Assembly: GCA_039602395.1 (NCBI GenBank)
Contig: JBCNJP010000020.1
Coordinates: 23,972,483 to 24,036,482, forward strand
DNA length: 64,000 bases
Direction: 5' to 3'
Source: Deinandra increscens subsp. villosa
Taxonomy: Eukaryota; Streptophyta; Magnoliopsida; Asterales; Asteraceae
Below the pieces are notes generated by a model, which saw only the letters and a list, made by a program, of their open reading frames with translations, was not told the origin of the DNA and ran no database searches. Every line of letters starts with the position of its first letter. Position 1 is the first letter of the stretch. Positions 24,201 through 35,715 of this stretch are shown here, in pieces. A program made the position numbers and the translations under genes.

Positions 24201-27200
24201 CTTAAAATGCTCATTATTTTTATGGAGCGTTGTTGAATTTGTGGGTGAAAATCATATCTAATGTATTCCAACAAAGCTACAATCTGGTTATGATCTTGAG
24301 AAAGTATAACATCAAAAGGCTGCACAGGAACAACCAATGACAATATATAAGAAAAAAAAATTCAGACCTTTGATGTCAGAGTAATCCAATATAGTACTTT
24401 AAAGTCATTTTCAGTCATATATAGGGATTATTTTGCATACATTATCAAAGTACTATTTCTTTTGTCTCCAGTAATTGTAGTTTTTATTTGTACAAATGGT
24501 TTTGTCAACCTTTTGGTCAATTTTGTAATCTGTACATCTTACATTATATATAAAGCTAACATTTTTAAACAACAATTATCATTTTTCATAGACCTTTTTT
24601 GCATATAAAATGACAATCGGGTCACAAAGTCATCTTTCGGTTAGTCAGATGTACAAAAGAGTATGGTTACTAAAAGGGGAACAAAAGAAAAAGTGCATCA
24701 ATATTTTATGCAAAACATCCTTGTTTATAATAACATCAAGCACAACACAAACGTTTAAATTATGAACCATTGGCCCATTGGACACTAAATCATGCTAGAA
24801 CCCTTTGAGGAAAAGGGATAACATAATTGATAACATGCAACTATTTAAAACAGCATGGTAACCTGGTAAAGGGGGCGCCAATATTCAGAAACTAATGAAT
24901 CCTTCTCCAAGACCAGTATTATAATTTCCAGAGATAAAAGCACAGCTTTTTCTAGAAGTAAACCGTAAGTATGATTGGTCCGCTCAGCAATTATAGCATC
25001 CACTCCAGGCAAAAGAATGCCCATAATATTTCGAAATACAGTTTGCCCACTCATGAAGTCCTGTAAACATCACATATTAAGAAACAAATAGACATAACAA
25101 CAGAAAATTGGAGAAACAATTGAGCGAAAGGAAAAATCAGCTTACTTTAAGCAACTCTATGACAGGAAGCTGCATCTGAAGTGGAGTTGATTGTTGTGTC
25201 GTGAGCTGAGATTGACTGCCTACAATGTCAATGTCTTCATCCTTTACGTCATACATACTCAATATCCTGCATATATTGCGCTAATTTCAGTAGAAATACT
25301 AGAATTCACATGGAATAAATGTAAAAACATTTGAAACATCAACTTACATTTGAAAATGTTGCAGACATGCAACACCCAGTTGCCATTTCTCAGATGGATC
25401 TGCATAGGCCCGTTGAGAAAATGGCCCAAACACATGATCATATATGAACCGAAAGATACCAATAAACCTACGTCCCCTATCAGTTGTGTCCCTTTCTTCA
25501 GCAATTAGTGCATTTAATAGACCGAGGAATGAGATTGTTGAGGGGTAATGCTCACTTCTTGCTTCTACTTCATTCAACTCATATCTCATATCATAAACCT
25601 ATCAGAACCAAATCAGATTTAATCTTTCTATTATATGTCAAAGTATTTATTATGCAGTCAAAATTCTTGGCCATTTTATAATATATTAACTAGTTTTGAT
25701 AAGTCATGCAAGACCAACCTGAGAACCCATCATTTGCCCACCTTGAGGTCCAACCACTACTGGTAAGTCATACTGCTCAAGGAAACCCCAAATGGTATCT
25801 TTCATATTTGGGGAAACATGAATAAATGTTGATATTGTATTACGTAAAGCACCCTACAACACAAAAAAAAAACATCAGAAAAAAAGGAAAGAAAACAAAC
25901 ACTAAGAAAGGTAGCAGCAGAGATGTACATACCTTAAGATTGGGAGGTACATTTTCATAGCTAAGAAGTTTAAATAATGGCTCAAGATCAGGAAACCATG
26001 TCTTTCTTTCAATAGGATTCCCATTTTCCATCACCTATGAACCATAAGGAAAGAAGATTGCATGCAGCCATGCAGGTTACTCAAAAACAACAAAAAGGTA
26101 ACATGATCTCCAACCAACTGACCAAGTATTACAGAAACACAACATAAGACAGATTAATATACCTTGCGGAGAACACAAAGATAAGCAGCTAGAGCTTTTG
26201 CATCTCCTTCTTGAATCTCTGGTAAAATGGGACCCGCGCTTTGAAGAGATTGCTTAAAATTTCCCTCATAAATAGACAAACAATCAAACAAAGTACTCCA
26301 TGAAATAGAACGAAACGTTCTTCCCTGCAATAATTCATACACTTTGGAAGCACCGTCCTCACTTGAAGCCTGAGTGGAGAAGTCAAACGAACTGGAAATT
26401 ACATCATTGACCATATGGCATTTTAAAGATTAGGACACCAGATTACTAATATACCTACCAGTGTGCTAAGCATTTTCAAGAATGCCACAAGTGTCTGAAA
26501 ATTAGTATGATCCTCTCCAACAAACTTTACAAATGTCCACAGGACATCATTCCCCGATAAAAGCTCAGGTTCTTTCTGTGGTTAAATCAAATGTTTAAGT
26601 AAAACAACAAAGAACTGAATTATAGGAATAGATAGACAGCTAAACGCATCCAAAGTATAGTTACCTCGTAGACTTCACTAACAAACTCTAGAAGAGAGAC
26701 AAAAGTTTTCGGGGCAGATTCCGCATTTTGCTGAGAATTTGTGTTGCCATCGAGAACGTAATCATGTGAAGCAGACATTTTGTATGGACTAAGAGTAGTC
26801 ATAGCCTTCTCCTTTGTTTCTTTCACCTACCAACCATGTGGAATAAAGATTTCATGGGCAGAAAGCCAGAAATGGCCTTCTATTATGAATTAAGATCGAG
26901 ATACCATGTGTAGTACTAATGAATTACAAGTTATGACTTGTGACAATAAAAAATTAGTTATATACACAAACATATTTGCATATACAGTGCATCTATAAGA
27001 AGGCATGACTGACCTTGTCTCTAGCAAGTGGATGAGAGAGAAAGGATGTTATCAGCTTGTGCAGGTACGCATTGTAAATGTACATAATATCTTCATCATC
27101 ATTCTAGTGAAATATCATCACATGAAGTTACATTGATATATAAATAAATATACAATGCCTGAAAGAAGGCTTCTACATTCCAACTTCCAACTGCACCTTG

Positions 27201-30200
27201 TTTTAACAGTTAATTTTTTTCTTACAGTTTCAGAATATAAAAGTTTACTATTTAACCAAGAAACAAAATAAACCTGATAAGCTGGCGTTCGGAGAACTCG
27301 GTCAATCAAAAACTGGAAAACGTTGTTTGAGAAGACGATTTCCAGACATGAACTAATATTTCTCCCATCAGTATTTGTCTCTCTCGCATCAGTTACATCT
27401 TGTATAATCATCAAGTGTACAGCCCATGCAAGTCTAACACAATGCATACACCCCTCAATCATCTGATCATTCCCTATGGTCATCACCTATTGGAGAGACA
27501 CAGCTAACATGTTCCAAATTATGGCCAAATAAATGTTAGTAGGAAAGTAGAAAAAGATTTTGCACTTACAATTTCATGGAAATCATGCCTAAATGTAGCA
27601 TCTTGTGACAAGATCGACATGTTGTCTGGTGACGCACTAAGAGCATCTGATATTAGAGAAATTAAGAGAGAGAAAAGAAGGCTATATGCGATCTGCAAAA
27701 GATAAAAAGGCTAGTCACTTGCTATGGCAGGGAAAGATAAACTGAGAGAATAAAGTTCTAAATATACCTGGTTCTTTACAATATCGGTACTGCCAACGAT
27801 GTCCCCCGCACTATCTTTCAAAGTCGTAAGAATATCTTTTACATCTTTTGGGCCTGAAAGCAAAATGAAAATATTTATTTTATTAGGAGGCTCAATTATT
27901 AATTTATAATCTCAATTGTTTAAGTAACATGGTGATAGGACTGAAAGACGCAAACAACTGAAACAAAAGAAAAAAGAAAAATAATAGACAGGCAGAAAGT
28001 ATTAATAAATAGCTTACTTGCGCGTACAACCAACAGTGATAGAACAAGACAGTGACCAAGAATGAGTCTTTCCCTAGAAACAACAGCCCGCCTCTCCACA
28101 AGAGCACCCCTTGAGTCAAGAATATAGCGCTCTGAGTTGGGCCCACCCAAACCAGCTGGTTCTTCTCGACTAAGTTCCTAAGAGTAAACACAAACATTTT
28201 GACTCACAGATAAGTAGATGACATCTAGGCAACAACTGAAATAGCTGTACATGCATGTATTAGCAAAGTTTTAAAGGAAACTGTCAGCTTTCAATATCCG
28301 AACTATCAATGTTACTACAGCTAAAACTGGTTGTTGTTTTTTTCTGCATTGCATTGCGATTCAAGTCATGGGGAGCCAGTTTCCAGAGAACACTTTGAAC
28401 TTGGCTGTTGAGTCCAGATATTATTTTTATATCAATAAAAGCAACAATCATATTTTACTGATATAGCCAAACAGAAATATGTATGATATGTTAGATGAGC
28501 TGCATAACTTCATGAAGATCCTGATCATTTTCTCACTTTCAATTGATGTAATATATTAAGATGCTTAAGCTTTCAAACTATAATGTCACGTAGAGGTAGA
28601 ATGCTTGACTCAAATGCTGTAATAATCAAGAAAAAAGTGAAGAAGAGGACGGTAAAATATCATGATAGTACAACAAAAGTTAGTCAAATCAATGAACATA
28701 ATAGCCTATAAGAAAATTTACAATGTATGATTAAAAAAAGCAATACCTTTATAAGAGAAATTAGCCGTTGGCGAAGCCCGTTGCTAATTAGATCTTCAAC
28801 ATATTTTAAAATGTCAGCTTGAAGATCAGCCTCGAGTCCCTGATCAAGCACAATTGCCTACAAGATGCAAATAATAACATATATAGTGACCAATGTGGTA
28901 TCAAGACGATTCTCCGACTCCACGGAGAAGTAAAGAAATAGCTGGTGTGATGCTGTAATGGAAATGGAAAGATACCCGTAACAGTGTATAGAGTGCTGTT
29001 ATTAAATCTCTTCTTTCTGTGAACCAAAGCCCTGCTGTAAGCCGTAAAATATCCAATGGGCCCCGTCCTTGCAATCCCCACTAAAATGATGTGATAGATG
29101 TATATCAATCAGGTATAATATCCAACTCAAACAACACTGAGGAACAAGTGAATAAATAGTACGATAAAGTCTACCTCTTGATTAGCAGAAACAAGCAGTC
29201 TCACACAGTCTATTTCATTGAGATGAAGATCATCACTCAGTTTGAGAGCCTGAATCACACATGGGTGAGTTGATAAAGAAAAACAATACAACTGGAATAT
29301 ATACACTCAACTTGTATGGTCATATTGATCTATTGCTGGCTGAATAACTGAAATTTCAAAAATAAACAGCTCCCGAAGTTGCTTTTATTTAAACTGAAAA
29401 AATTCCTTTTTCCTAACCATGTCAATTTGACCACACAAGTCAGCTTTTTTCTACACGACTACAAGAGAGCAATGGTTGAAGCATGGGAACTAACAATTTG
29501 AACGTCCTGGTCATCAAGTGGGATTGGCCCAGAATCAGGAAGCCTAACTTCTTTGGACTCAACTTGTGCTCTGTCAGAAGGCTTCGGAGGCTACATGTGA
29601 AGTTTTAAAACATAAACAGATTACGTAAACAAACATGAAACTTATAAACATTTAAAATGACATGAAATCAATAAGCATACGACCTTTCTAAACATTTAGG
29701 CACTGCTAAGCTACGTGGTTAGCTAAACTAGTCTACTTATTAATCCCAGTAAATGCAACACATTATCTACAATACAACCACTTAAAACAAATCATAGTTT
29801 GAAATTTTCAACTTCCCTCTTTCTATTTCTGTTTGTGTAACTATAAACTTTGGTAATTGCAAAACAGGATAAGAGCTGCCCTGGTTGCTAGTCGATTTTA
29901 GAATCTGAAGTTATATTACTCAATACCTATCAGATCTATATATCTAACAATACGCATAAACGTTGCCTGGTCCAATTAAAAGCCAAATAAAATCGAGTTT
30001 TAGTCAAAATACTATTCCCTTTCCAATATGAAAATACCTAATTTCAAACTAATGTCAATTCCAATCGTTATGAAATGCAGATTAATACAGATACCAGTTT
30101 GTCATCCTCCTTCGCCATAATAGAAGTAAAAATGCGATAATAAGGATATTCATAGAGAAAATTGAAGTAATATTGATACCGGAAAAGAGAGGAGAGATCG

Positions 30201-30320
30201 GAGAGAGGGGAGGGAGTGGCGAATAGCATGGATGAGCTCAATCCTCTGCGACGGCGATGGAGGAGTGGAGCTCAAGAGCGTGGACTCAATGGCGGAGAGC
30301 AGTTGCTTAGCTGAGACCAT
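17643..30320 (-). CDS. NUP205: Nuclear pore complex protein NUP205
   Basis: A complete gene. I read 43 coding exons whose lengths sum to 5646 bases (1881 residues plus stop), close to other plant NUP205 proteins. NUP205 is a large alpha-solenoid scaffold of the inner ring of the nuclear pore. Start: MVSAKQLLSAIESTLL at 30320. Key blocks: SGPIPLDDQDVQIAL, LNEIDCVRLLVSANQEW, LGGPNSERYILDSRGALVERRAVV, RRYIAMVELCRVAGNIDRL and the end LKVFQRLATSLRELTIQNLVL. Exons, 5' to 3': 30320-30180, 29590-29495, 29249-29175, 29080-28976, 28857-28747, 28177-28018, 27853-27768, 27692-27570, 27486-27274, 27103-27014, 26826-26665, 26575-26459, 26369-26163, 26034-25933, 25853-25719, 25598-25348, 25266-25146, 25060-24863, 24319-24201, 23669-23519, 23432-23320, 23212-23131, 23048-22962, 22877-22800, 22691-22440, 22295-22203, 22114-22001, 21915-21745, 21658-21530, 21447-21257, 21165-21039, 20960-20883, 20755-20591, 20491-20321, 20230-20093, 20000-19857, 19588-19481, 19398-19294, 19224-19087, 18331-18231, 18123-18004, 17909-17816, 17726-17643. 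No frame break was seen. Confidence 0.95.
18182..18224. repeat. GAT/ATG trinucleotide microsatellite in a NUP205 intron
   Basis: About 14 uninterrupted GAT units between the third- and fourth-last coding exons (18123 to 18231). It ends only a few bases from the splice donor side of exon 18231-18331, so length changes could affect splicing. It also creates poly-His and poly-Asp shadow frames that are not genes. Confidence 0.9.
18394..18564. repeat. Near-perfect foldback hairpin in a NUP205 intron
   Basis: Left arm 18394-18460 starts AACTTCTTTAACTATTATAC; right arm 18495-18564 is almost its exact reverse complement, with a loop of about 34 bases. A third, partial copy of the right arm follows at about 18571-18630. 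It is probably a foldback MITE. The transcript would form a stem of about 67 base pairs. Confidence 0.85.
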
Positions 30321-32095
30321 CGGCGGTTCCGGCGAAGGTGTAGAGGAGGAGGAGGAAGGAAGGCGGGAACTGCCCTAGTTTGATTGATTGAGGCTGAAGG
30401 TTTTGAGAGCGAGGGTTTTGGGTTTCAATGATTTATTTGTTCGCCGGTGGTGACGGGTCTGGGGGTTTAAAGGCGAGTAATAATAAAAATAAAGACGCAG
30501 AAATAAACCTAACATGTAATATGGANNNNNNNNNNNNNNNNNNNNNNNNNNNNNNNNNNNNNNNNNNNNNNNNNNNNNNNNNNNNNNNNNNNNNNNNNNN
30601 NNNNNNNNNNNNNNNNNNNNNNNNNNNNNNNNNNNNNNNNNNNNNNNNNNNNNNNNNNNNNNNNNNNNNNNNNNNNNNNNNNNNNNNNNNNNNNNNNNNN
30701 NNNNNNNNNNNNNNNNNNNNNNNNNNNNNNNNNNNNNNNNNNNNNNNNNNNNNNNNNNNNNNNNNNNNNNNNNNNNNNNNNNNNNNNNNNNNNNNNNNNN
30801 NNNNNNNNNNNNNNNNNNNNNNNNNNNNNNNNNNNNNNNNNNNNNNNNNNNNNNNNNNNNNNNNNNNNNNNNNNNNNNNNNNNNNNNNNNNNNNNNNNNN
30901 NNNNNNNNNNNNNNNNNNNNNNNNNNNNNNNNNNNNNNNNNNNNNNNNNNNNNNNNNNNNNNNNNNNNNNNNNNNNNNNNNNNNNNNNNNNNNNNNNNNN
31001 NNNNNNNNNNNNNNNNNNNNNNNNNTATAATATATATAAAAAAGATATAAAATCTCAAGCCCTAAACAGTCACCCACAAGACACCGCCCAGCCTTAGACG
31101 AAGAACTATATATACGTAAGATGCGGCAAAAAGATCTATGACTATAAAGACTACATCATCTACTTTTGGTTAAATAAAAGAGTAAATTAATAAATGGTTA
31201 AATCTTATATTTATATTTAACATATTTACTGCATATTCTTTGTCACGGAGATAACACGCGTAGGAAAAACAGTTGCATTGCTAAAACGTAATGTAAAACA
31301 AACGTAGATATCTAAAGACTTTGGAAAAAGGTTAAAGTTATAAGCAAACGCTCAAAGTATCAAACCCTGGACATAAAAGTTATGTTACACCCCTCTATAT
31401 GTCACACTACCAACTCTCATTCTAAATAAGTTGTGTTTACAAAAAAAAATATAATATACTACTCCTATCACGGGGATACCGCTTGTGTACAAAAAAGTTC
31501 TATTGTTGAAGCGCAACATAAATAAATCGTGACGAAAATCGAATAATAACGTTAAAATTAGAAAATCATCAAGTTAAAGACTCAACCCACTTACCGTTAA
31601 AAGAAGTCAATATTTTCATAACCAGACCGTACAATGAATATTTATCTTAGCAGTCCACTAGTTAAACCGGTTGGACCGGATTCAAGAACCAGATTACATC
31701 ACATATAGTATATTTACTTTTTAATACATAGAGAAGTCAGTGGACTAAGTAGAAAGATACGATAAAATATTTTTAAGGTTGTACATAAAACATTGAACTT
31801 TTAATTACCCTAAAAATCTAGAGTTTTAAACAAAAAACAGCACAGTCCAGTCTCTTTTCTACTCCATCTACACTTGTTCGCTTCCATTTTTTCTCCCATA
31901 TTCATATTTCGATCTGCAATTTTACGTACGCCCAAATCGTATCATCAGACGATGATTTACCGACGAGTGATGACGATTTCAAAAACTGTATCTTGAAACA
32001 CATACTGATGAAAAAATCCCAATCAACAATATATGAATCAAAAGATAACACACCCACACAATTCATCTTCATCGTCGTAGCTTTGTACTAATTTA
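30321..32095. other. Spacer between divergent NUP205 and PPR genes, with an assembly gap
   Basis: Contains the NUP205 leader and promoter, the 500-base gap, and AT-rich sequence before the PPR gene. Two imperfectly similar segments near 31242-31310 and 31470-31535 (ATCACGG.GATA.C, then TTGC/GCGCAACATAA) look like old transposon ends. No gene is supported. Confidence 0.55.
30526..31025. other. Assembly gap of exactly 500 N
   Basis: All 500 bases are N. The round length suggests a fixed-size placeholder, so the true distance is unknown. Open frames running through it are artefacts. Sequence on both sides is AT-rich. Confidence 0.99.
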
Positions 32096-34393
32096 ATGAT
32101 TACCCGCCAGTTGGTTTTCAAATATTTCAACAGACCTAACGGCGTAGTGAACTTCCACTCATTTCAAGATGCACACCAACTGTTCGTCAAAATGCCCCAA
32201 CCAAACTTCCCCTCTCTCCATCACTCCATGCTCAACCTTTTGCACCAAAACCGCCCATTTCAAGCACTTGACATATTCAGTAAACAGATTCAAGAACTGG
32301 GTGTTACTCATGTTGATGAAGTTTCCACCACCCTTGCTATAAAGGCATGTCGTGGAGACCCGAAACTCGGGTCTCAAATCCACGGGTTTGCGTTGACATC
32401 CGGCCTTGATTTGTTTTTGTCTGTCTCTAACTGTTTGATGCATATGTACTCTAAATGCGGACAGCTTGATCGTGCGTTGGTCATCTTCGAGAAGTTGGCT
32501 AACCCGGACACTGTTTCGTGGAACACTTTGCTCTCGGGGTTTAAAGATGGGAGCGAGGCGCTGAGGTTTGCTTGTCGAATGAATTACATAGGGGTTAGTT
32601 TTGATGCAGTGACTTACACCACTGCATTGGCACATTGTGCGGATTGTGAAGAGTTTCCGTTTGGAACTCAGTTGCACTCGCTCGTGGTGAAAAACGGAAT
32701 GCAGTGTGAAGGTTTTATTGCGAACTCGCTTGTGACTTTGTATTCGAAATGGGAACGTATAGTTGATGCTGAAAAGGTGTTTGATGAAATGCCTAGCAGG
32801 GATTTAGTGTCATGGAACGCGATCCTTTCGGGTTATAGTCAAGAAGGAAGTTATGAGGTAGAAGCAAATTCAACTTTTATTGAAATGATTAGATTAGGAA
32901 TGAAACTTGATCATGTTTCGTTTACGAGTGCGGTCTCGGCTTGTGGGCATGCTAGAAACTTGGGGCTTGGGAAACAGATACACAGTTTGGCTATTAAAAA
33001 AGGATATGGAACACATGAATCAGTCTGCAATGTTTTAATCTCCACATATTCAAAATGTGATCACATTAAAGATGCAAAATTGGTTTTTGAAGGCATGGTG
33101 AACCGTAACGTAGTGTCTTGGACAACTATGATTTCTATAAGTGAAGAGCAGGCTGTATCATTATTCAATAACATGAGAACGGATGGTGTTTATCCAAATG
33201 AGGTTACGTTTGTGGGCTTGATTCATGCCATATGTGCCAGTAATATGGTGAAAGAAGGTGAAACGGTTCACGGGTTATGCATAAAGTCTAGCTTTTTTCA
33301 AGAGTTAGTGGTTGCCAACAGCTTCATTACCATGTATGCAAAGTTTGAGTCCATAAAAGACGCGATCAAAGTGTTTCAAGAAATCGAAGACAAAGTGATC
33401 ATTTCATGGAACGCGTTAATTTCAGGGTTCACTCAGAACAAAATGTTTCAAGAAGCTTTAAAGACATTCTCCTCCACAATCATAGAGTCAAAACCAAACG
33501 AATACACTTTCGGGAGTGTGTTAAGTGCAATCGCGTCCTCTGAGTCTATCTCATTAAGGTATGGTCAATGGTGCCATTCTTATTTGTTTAAACTCGGGTT
33601 AAACTATAATCCTATCGTCTCAGGAGCACTTCTTGACATGTATGCGAAGCGTGGAAGTATAAACGAATCTTGTAAAGTATTTAATGAAATCAAGATCAAG
33701 AACCAAGTTGCATGGACCGCAATCATATCGGCTCATTCAAGACATGGAGATTATGAATCTGTCATGAAACTATACGAAGACATAGAAAACCAATCTTTTG
33801 AACCCGATTCCATAACCTTTTTATCGGTATTAACCGCATGTGGAAGAAAAGGAATGGTGGAGAAGGGGAAAGAGGTGTTCGAGTCAATGGTCAAGGTTTA
33901 TAAAATCGAGCCAACCCCAGAACATTATTCGTGTATGGTTGACATGTATGGACGGGCCGGGCGGTTAAACGAGGCAGAAGAGTTTTTGACCCATATCCCA
34001 GGCCGGGTCGGGCTCCCAGTGTTGCAGAGCTTGTTGGGGTCGTGTAAAGTTCATGGAAACATGGAAATGGGGAAACGGGTTTCGGATGCTTTGTTGAAAA
34101 TGGAGCCTAAAGAATCGGGTTCTTATGTGTTGATGTCGAATCTGTATGCAGAAAGAGCTGATTGGGATGAAGTTGCTAAAATAAGAAAAGGGATGAGAGA
34201 GAACAATGTGAGGAAAGTAGTTGGGTTAAGCTGGGCAGATGTTCATAATGCTAACGAGTCGTCTCATGCTTTTTCATCAGATGATACGTCCCATCCTCGA
34301 ACAGATGAGATTTATCGAATGGCATGGTTTTTGGGATCGGAAATGAAGTCTGTAAAGATAGAAGGTGTTATCGAGCAAGTCAACGTTTCGTAG
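32096..34393 (+). CDS. GRS1: Pentatricopeptide repeat protein, E class, probably mitochondrial (GRS1-like)
   Basis: A single-exon frame of 765 residues. It starts MITRQLVFKYFNRPNG, a basic head with Arg and hydroxyl residues that suits a mitochondrial presequence. PPR motifs of the PLS type run from about residue 70 to 620, with typical phrases VSNCLMHMYSKCGQLDRAL, DTVSWNTLLSGF, DLVSWNAILSGYSQEG, NVVSWTTMIS, IISWNALISGFTQNK and GALLDMYAKRGSINES. An E domain follows (LLGSCKVHGNMEMGKRVSDALL to GLSWADV), and there is no DYW deaminase domain. Such proteins bind organelle RNA one base per repeat and direct C-to-U editing, with a DYW protein supplied in trans. Repeat order and length match my knowledge of Arabidopsis At4g32430 (GROWING SLOWLY 1), which edits mitochondrial transcripts; orthology rests on recall, not alignment. 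Confidence 0.9.
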   Translation: MITRQLVFKYFNRPNGVVNFHSFQDAHQLFVKMPQPNFPSLHHSMLNLLHQNRPFQALDIFSKQIQELGVTHVDEVSTTLAIKACRGDPKLGSQIHGFALTSGLDLFLSVSNCLMHMYSKCGQLDRALVIFEKLANPDTVSWNTLLSGFKDGSEALRFACRMNYIGVSFDAVTYTTALAHCADCEEFPFGTQLHSLVVKNGMQCEGFIANSLVTLYSKWERIVDAEKVFDEMPSRDLVSWNAILSGYSQEGSYEVEANSTFIEMIRLGMKLDHVSFTSAVSACGHARNLGLGKQIHSLAIKKGYGTHESVCNVLISTYSKCDHIKDAKLVFEGMVNRNVVSWTTMISISEEQAVSLFNNMRTDGVYPNEVTFVGLIHAICASNMVKEGETVHGLCIKSSFFQELVVANSFITMYAKFESIKDAIKVFQEIEDKVIISWNALISGFTQNKMFQEALKTFSSTIIESKPNEYTFGSVLSAIASSESISLRYGQWCHSYLFKLGLNYNPIVSGALLDMYAKRGSINESCKVFNEIKIKNQVAWTAIISAHSRHGDYESVMKLYEDIENQSFEPDSITFLSVLTACGRKGMVEKGKEVFESMVKVYKIEPTPEHYSCMVDMYGRAGRLNEAEEFLTHIPGRVGLPVLQSLLGSCKVHGNMEMGKRVSDALLKMEPKESGSYVLMSNLYAERADWDEVAKIRKGMRENNVRKVVGLSWADVHNANESSHAFSSDDTSHPRTDEIYRMAWFLGSEMKSVKIEGVIEQVNVS

Positions 34394-34729
34394 AGATGAA
34401 TAGAATTGAAAACCTGAGTTTTTTTTTCTTTTTCTTACATGATCTATTGAAGCAGTATTGTGTTTCTAGTCTGTGTTGCTTTATGAACATAGAAGATTAT
34501 GAATGTTAGCACTTAGCAGCATATTGAGAGCGTCTTATGAGTTATCCGGTAACGGGTTCTCGTTGTTAAAGAAAAAAGAACATGAATGTTTAAAAGTGTT
34601 AAGTAGGAATCTGATGATGTTTTGTTCAAAGGAGTTTATGAGTGTTGAGGACAAATCTTTGGCAATTAAGTATGTATTTAGTGGACCCAGTCTGATACCT
34701 TTTATAAACAGTTTGGAAAGGAAAAAAAC
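34394..34729. other. PPR gene 3' flank
   Basis: Holds the 3' UTR of the PPR gene and the T-run terminator of the convergent tRNA gene. Nothing else was recognised. Confidence 0.5.
34722..34729 (-). terminator. RNA polymerase III terminator of tRNA-Ser
   Basis: A T run on the minus strand immediately after the tRNA 3' end (A run on the plus strand at 34723-34729). Confidence 0.85.
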
Positions 34730-34810
34730 GTGGACGGCAGGATTCGAACCTGCGCGGGCAGAGCCCACATGATTTCTAGTCATGCCCGATAACCACTCCG
34801 GCACGTCCAC
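34730..34810 (-). tRNA. tRNA-Ser(AGA)
   Basis: An 81-base tRNA gene with an acceptor stem GTGGACG pairing with CGTCCAC, D-arm GCCGGAGTGGTTATCGGGC, anticodon arm CATGACTAGAAATCATG with anticodon AGA, a long class-II variable arm (TGGGCTCTGCCCGC) and a T-arm with GGTTCGAATCC. The long variable arm and AGA anticodon fit serine. There is no intron and no encoded CCA. On the minus strand a run of seven T directly follows the gene (34723-34729), a good RNA polymerase III terminator. The sequence is nuclear in type and looks intact. Confidence 0.95.
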
Positions 34811-35715
34811 TAGATGTCTGTTATTGCTATTTCAAATATATTCTTTAGTCAATAAGTAAACCATAAGTACATAACTGCCTAATATGTAGTTTGTTGCACA
34901 GGTTGATAAATAGGGTATTAGGGTGTTTCAACAACAGGATATTTGCAAGGTGTTTTTGAATAATGAACTGTTATTTTCTTGAGATGATCACATTACAGCT
35001 TTAGTGACAAAATGGGGTTGAAACTTGAAAGGATGAGTTTCAATGGCGTTAGGGTGAAGAGAGTGGAAGCAAAAGGGTTAGGGATAGGATGCCACGAGGT
35101 TGAGATGGGCTAAGGTGAGGTGAGAAGGGTGGTTCTCAGGGTGCTAGAGGCTCGAAATGAAGGGAGACATTGCAGTGCAGGACACTATGAGCACCACCCG
35201 ACTCTCTTCAGGGCCATAGCAAGAAATCACACCCCGGGGGTAGCAGCTAACACTCTAATCACCCTTACATTTGTTGCAGTTCTTGTTGCTTAAAACCTTT
35301 TTTTTATAGAAAGAGTATGGTCTTTGATTGGAAAAATAAGCAAAGTTTAGCATGTTTATAATGAGTTTAAAGAGTTTTAGAGGAGTGTATATGAAATTCC
35401 TGCATGTTACATATCAGGTGTGATTACATATTTGCAGTTATGATAATAAAACCATTATCACTCTCATGTAGGTGACCAAGGGCGTTGACGCAAATCAGGT
35501 AAACCTATAAAAACTTGCATAATATCATCATATCAAAATGTTGTTGAGAACAAAACTAGAAGTGAAGTGATTGTGTTGCCAGTACAAAATGCATAATGCA
35601 GAAAGAAAATCTCATTACAATAAAGATAGTTTTTTTTTAATAAAAGAAAGATCAGAGCCGCCACGAATCCAGAGGAAGAGGAAGACCCATCACACCCAAT
35701 TTCCATATATCATCT
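34811..35715. other. Spacer downstream of SNU13
   Basis: No gene is supported. A GC-richer patch at about 35070-35260 contains CACCCCGGGGGTAG and a possible splice acceptor (TTTGTTGCAG, ending near 35279). It may be a gene fragment, but the open frames are short and I recognise nothing. Confidence 0.45.

Noticed and set aside
30375..31077. Three open frames of 200-227 codons spanning the N run
   Set aside because: They are open only because N codons are not read as stops.
32159..32677. 172-codon minus-strand frame
   Set aside because: Antisense shadow of the PPR gene.
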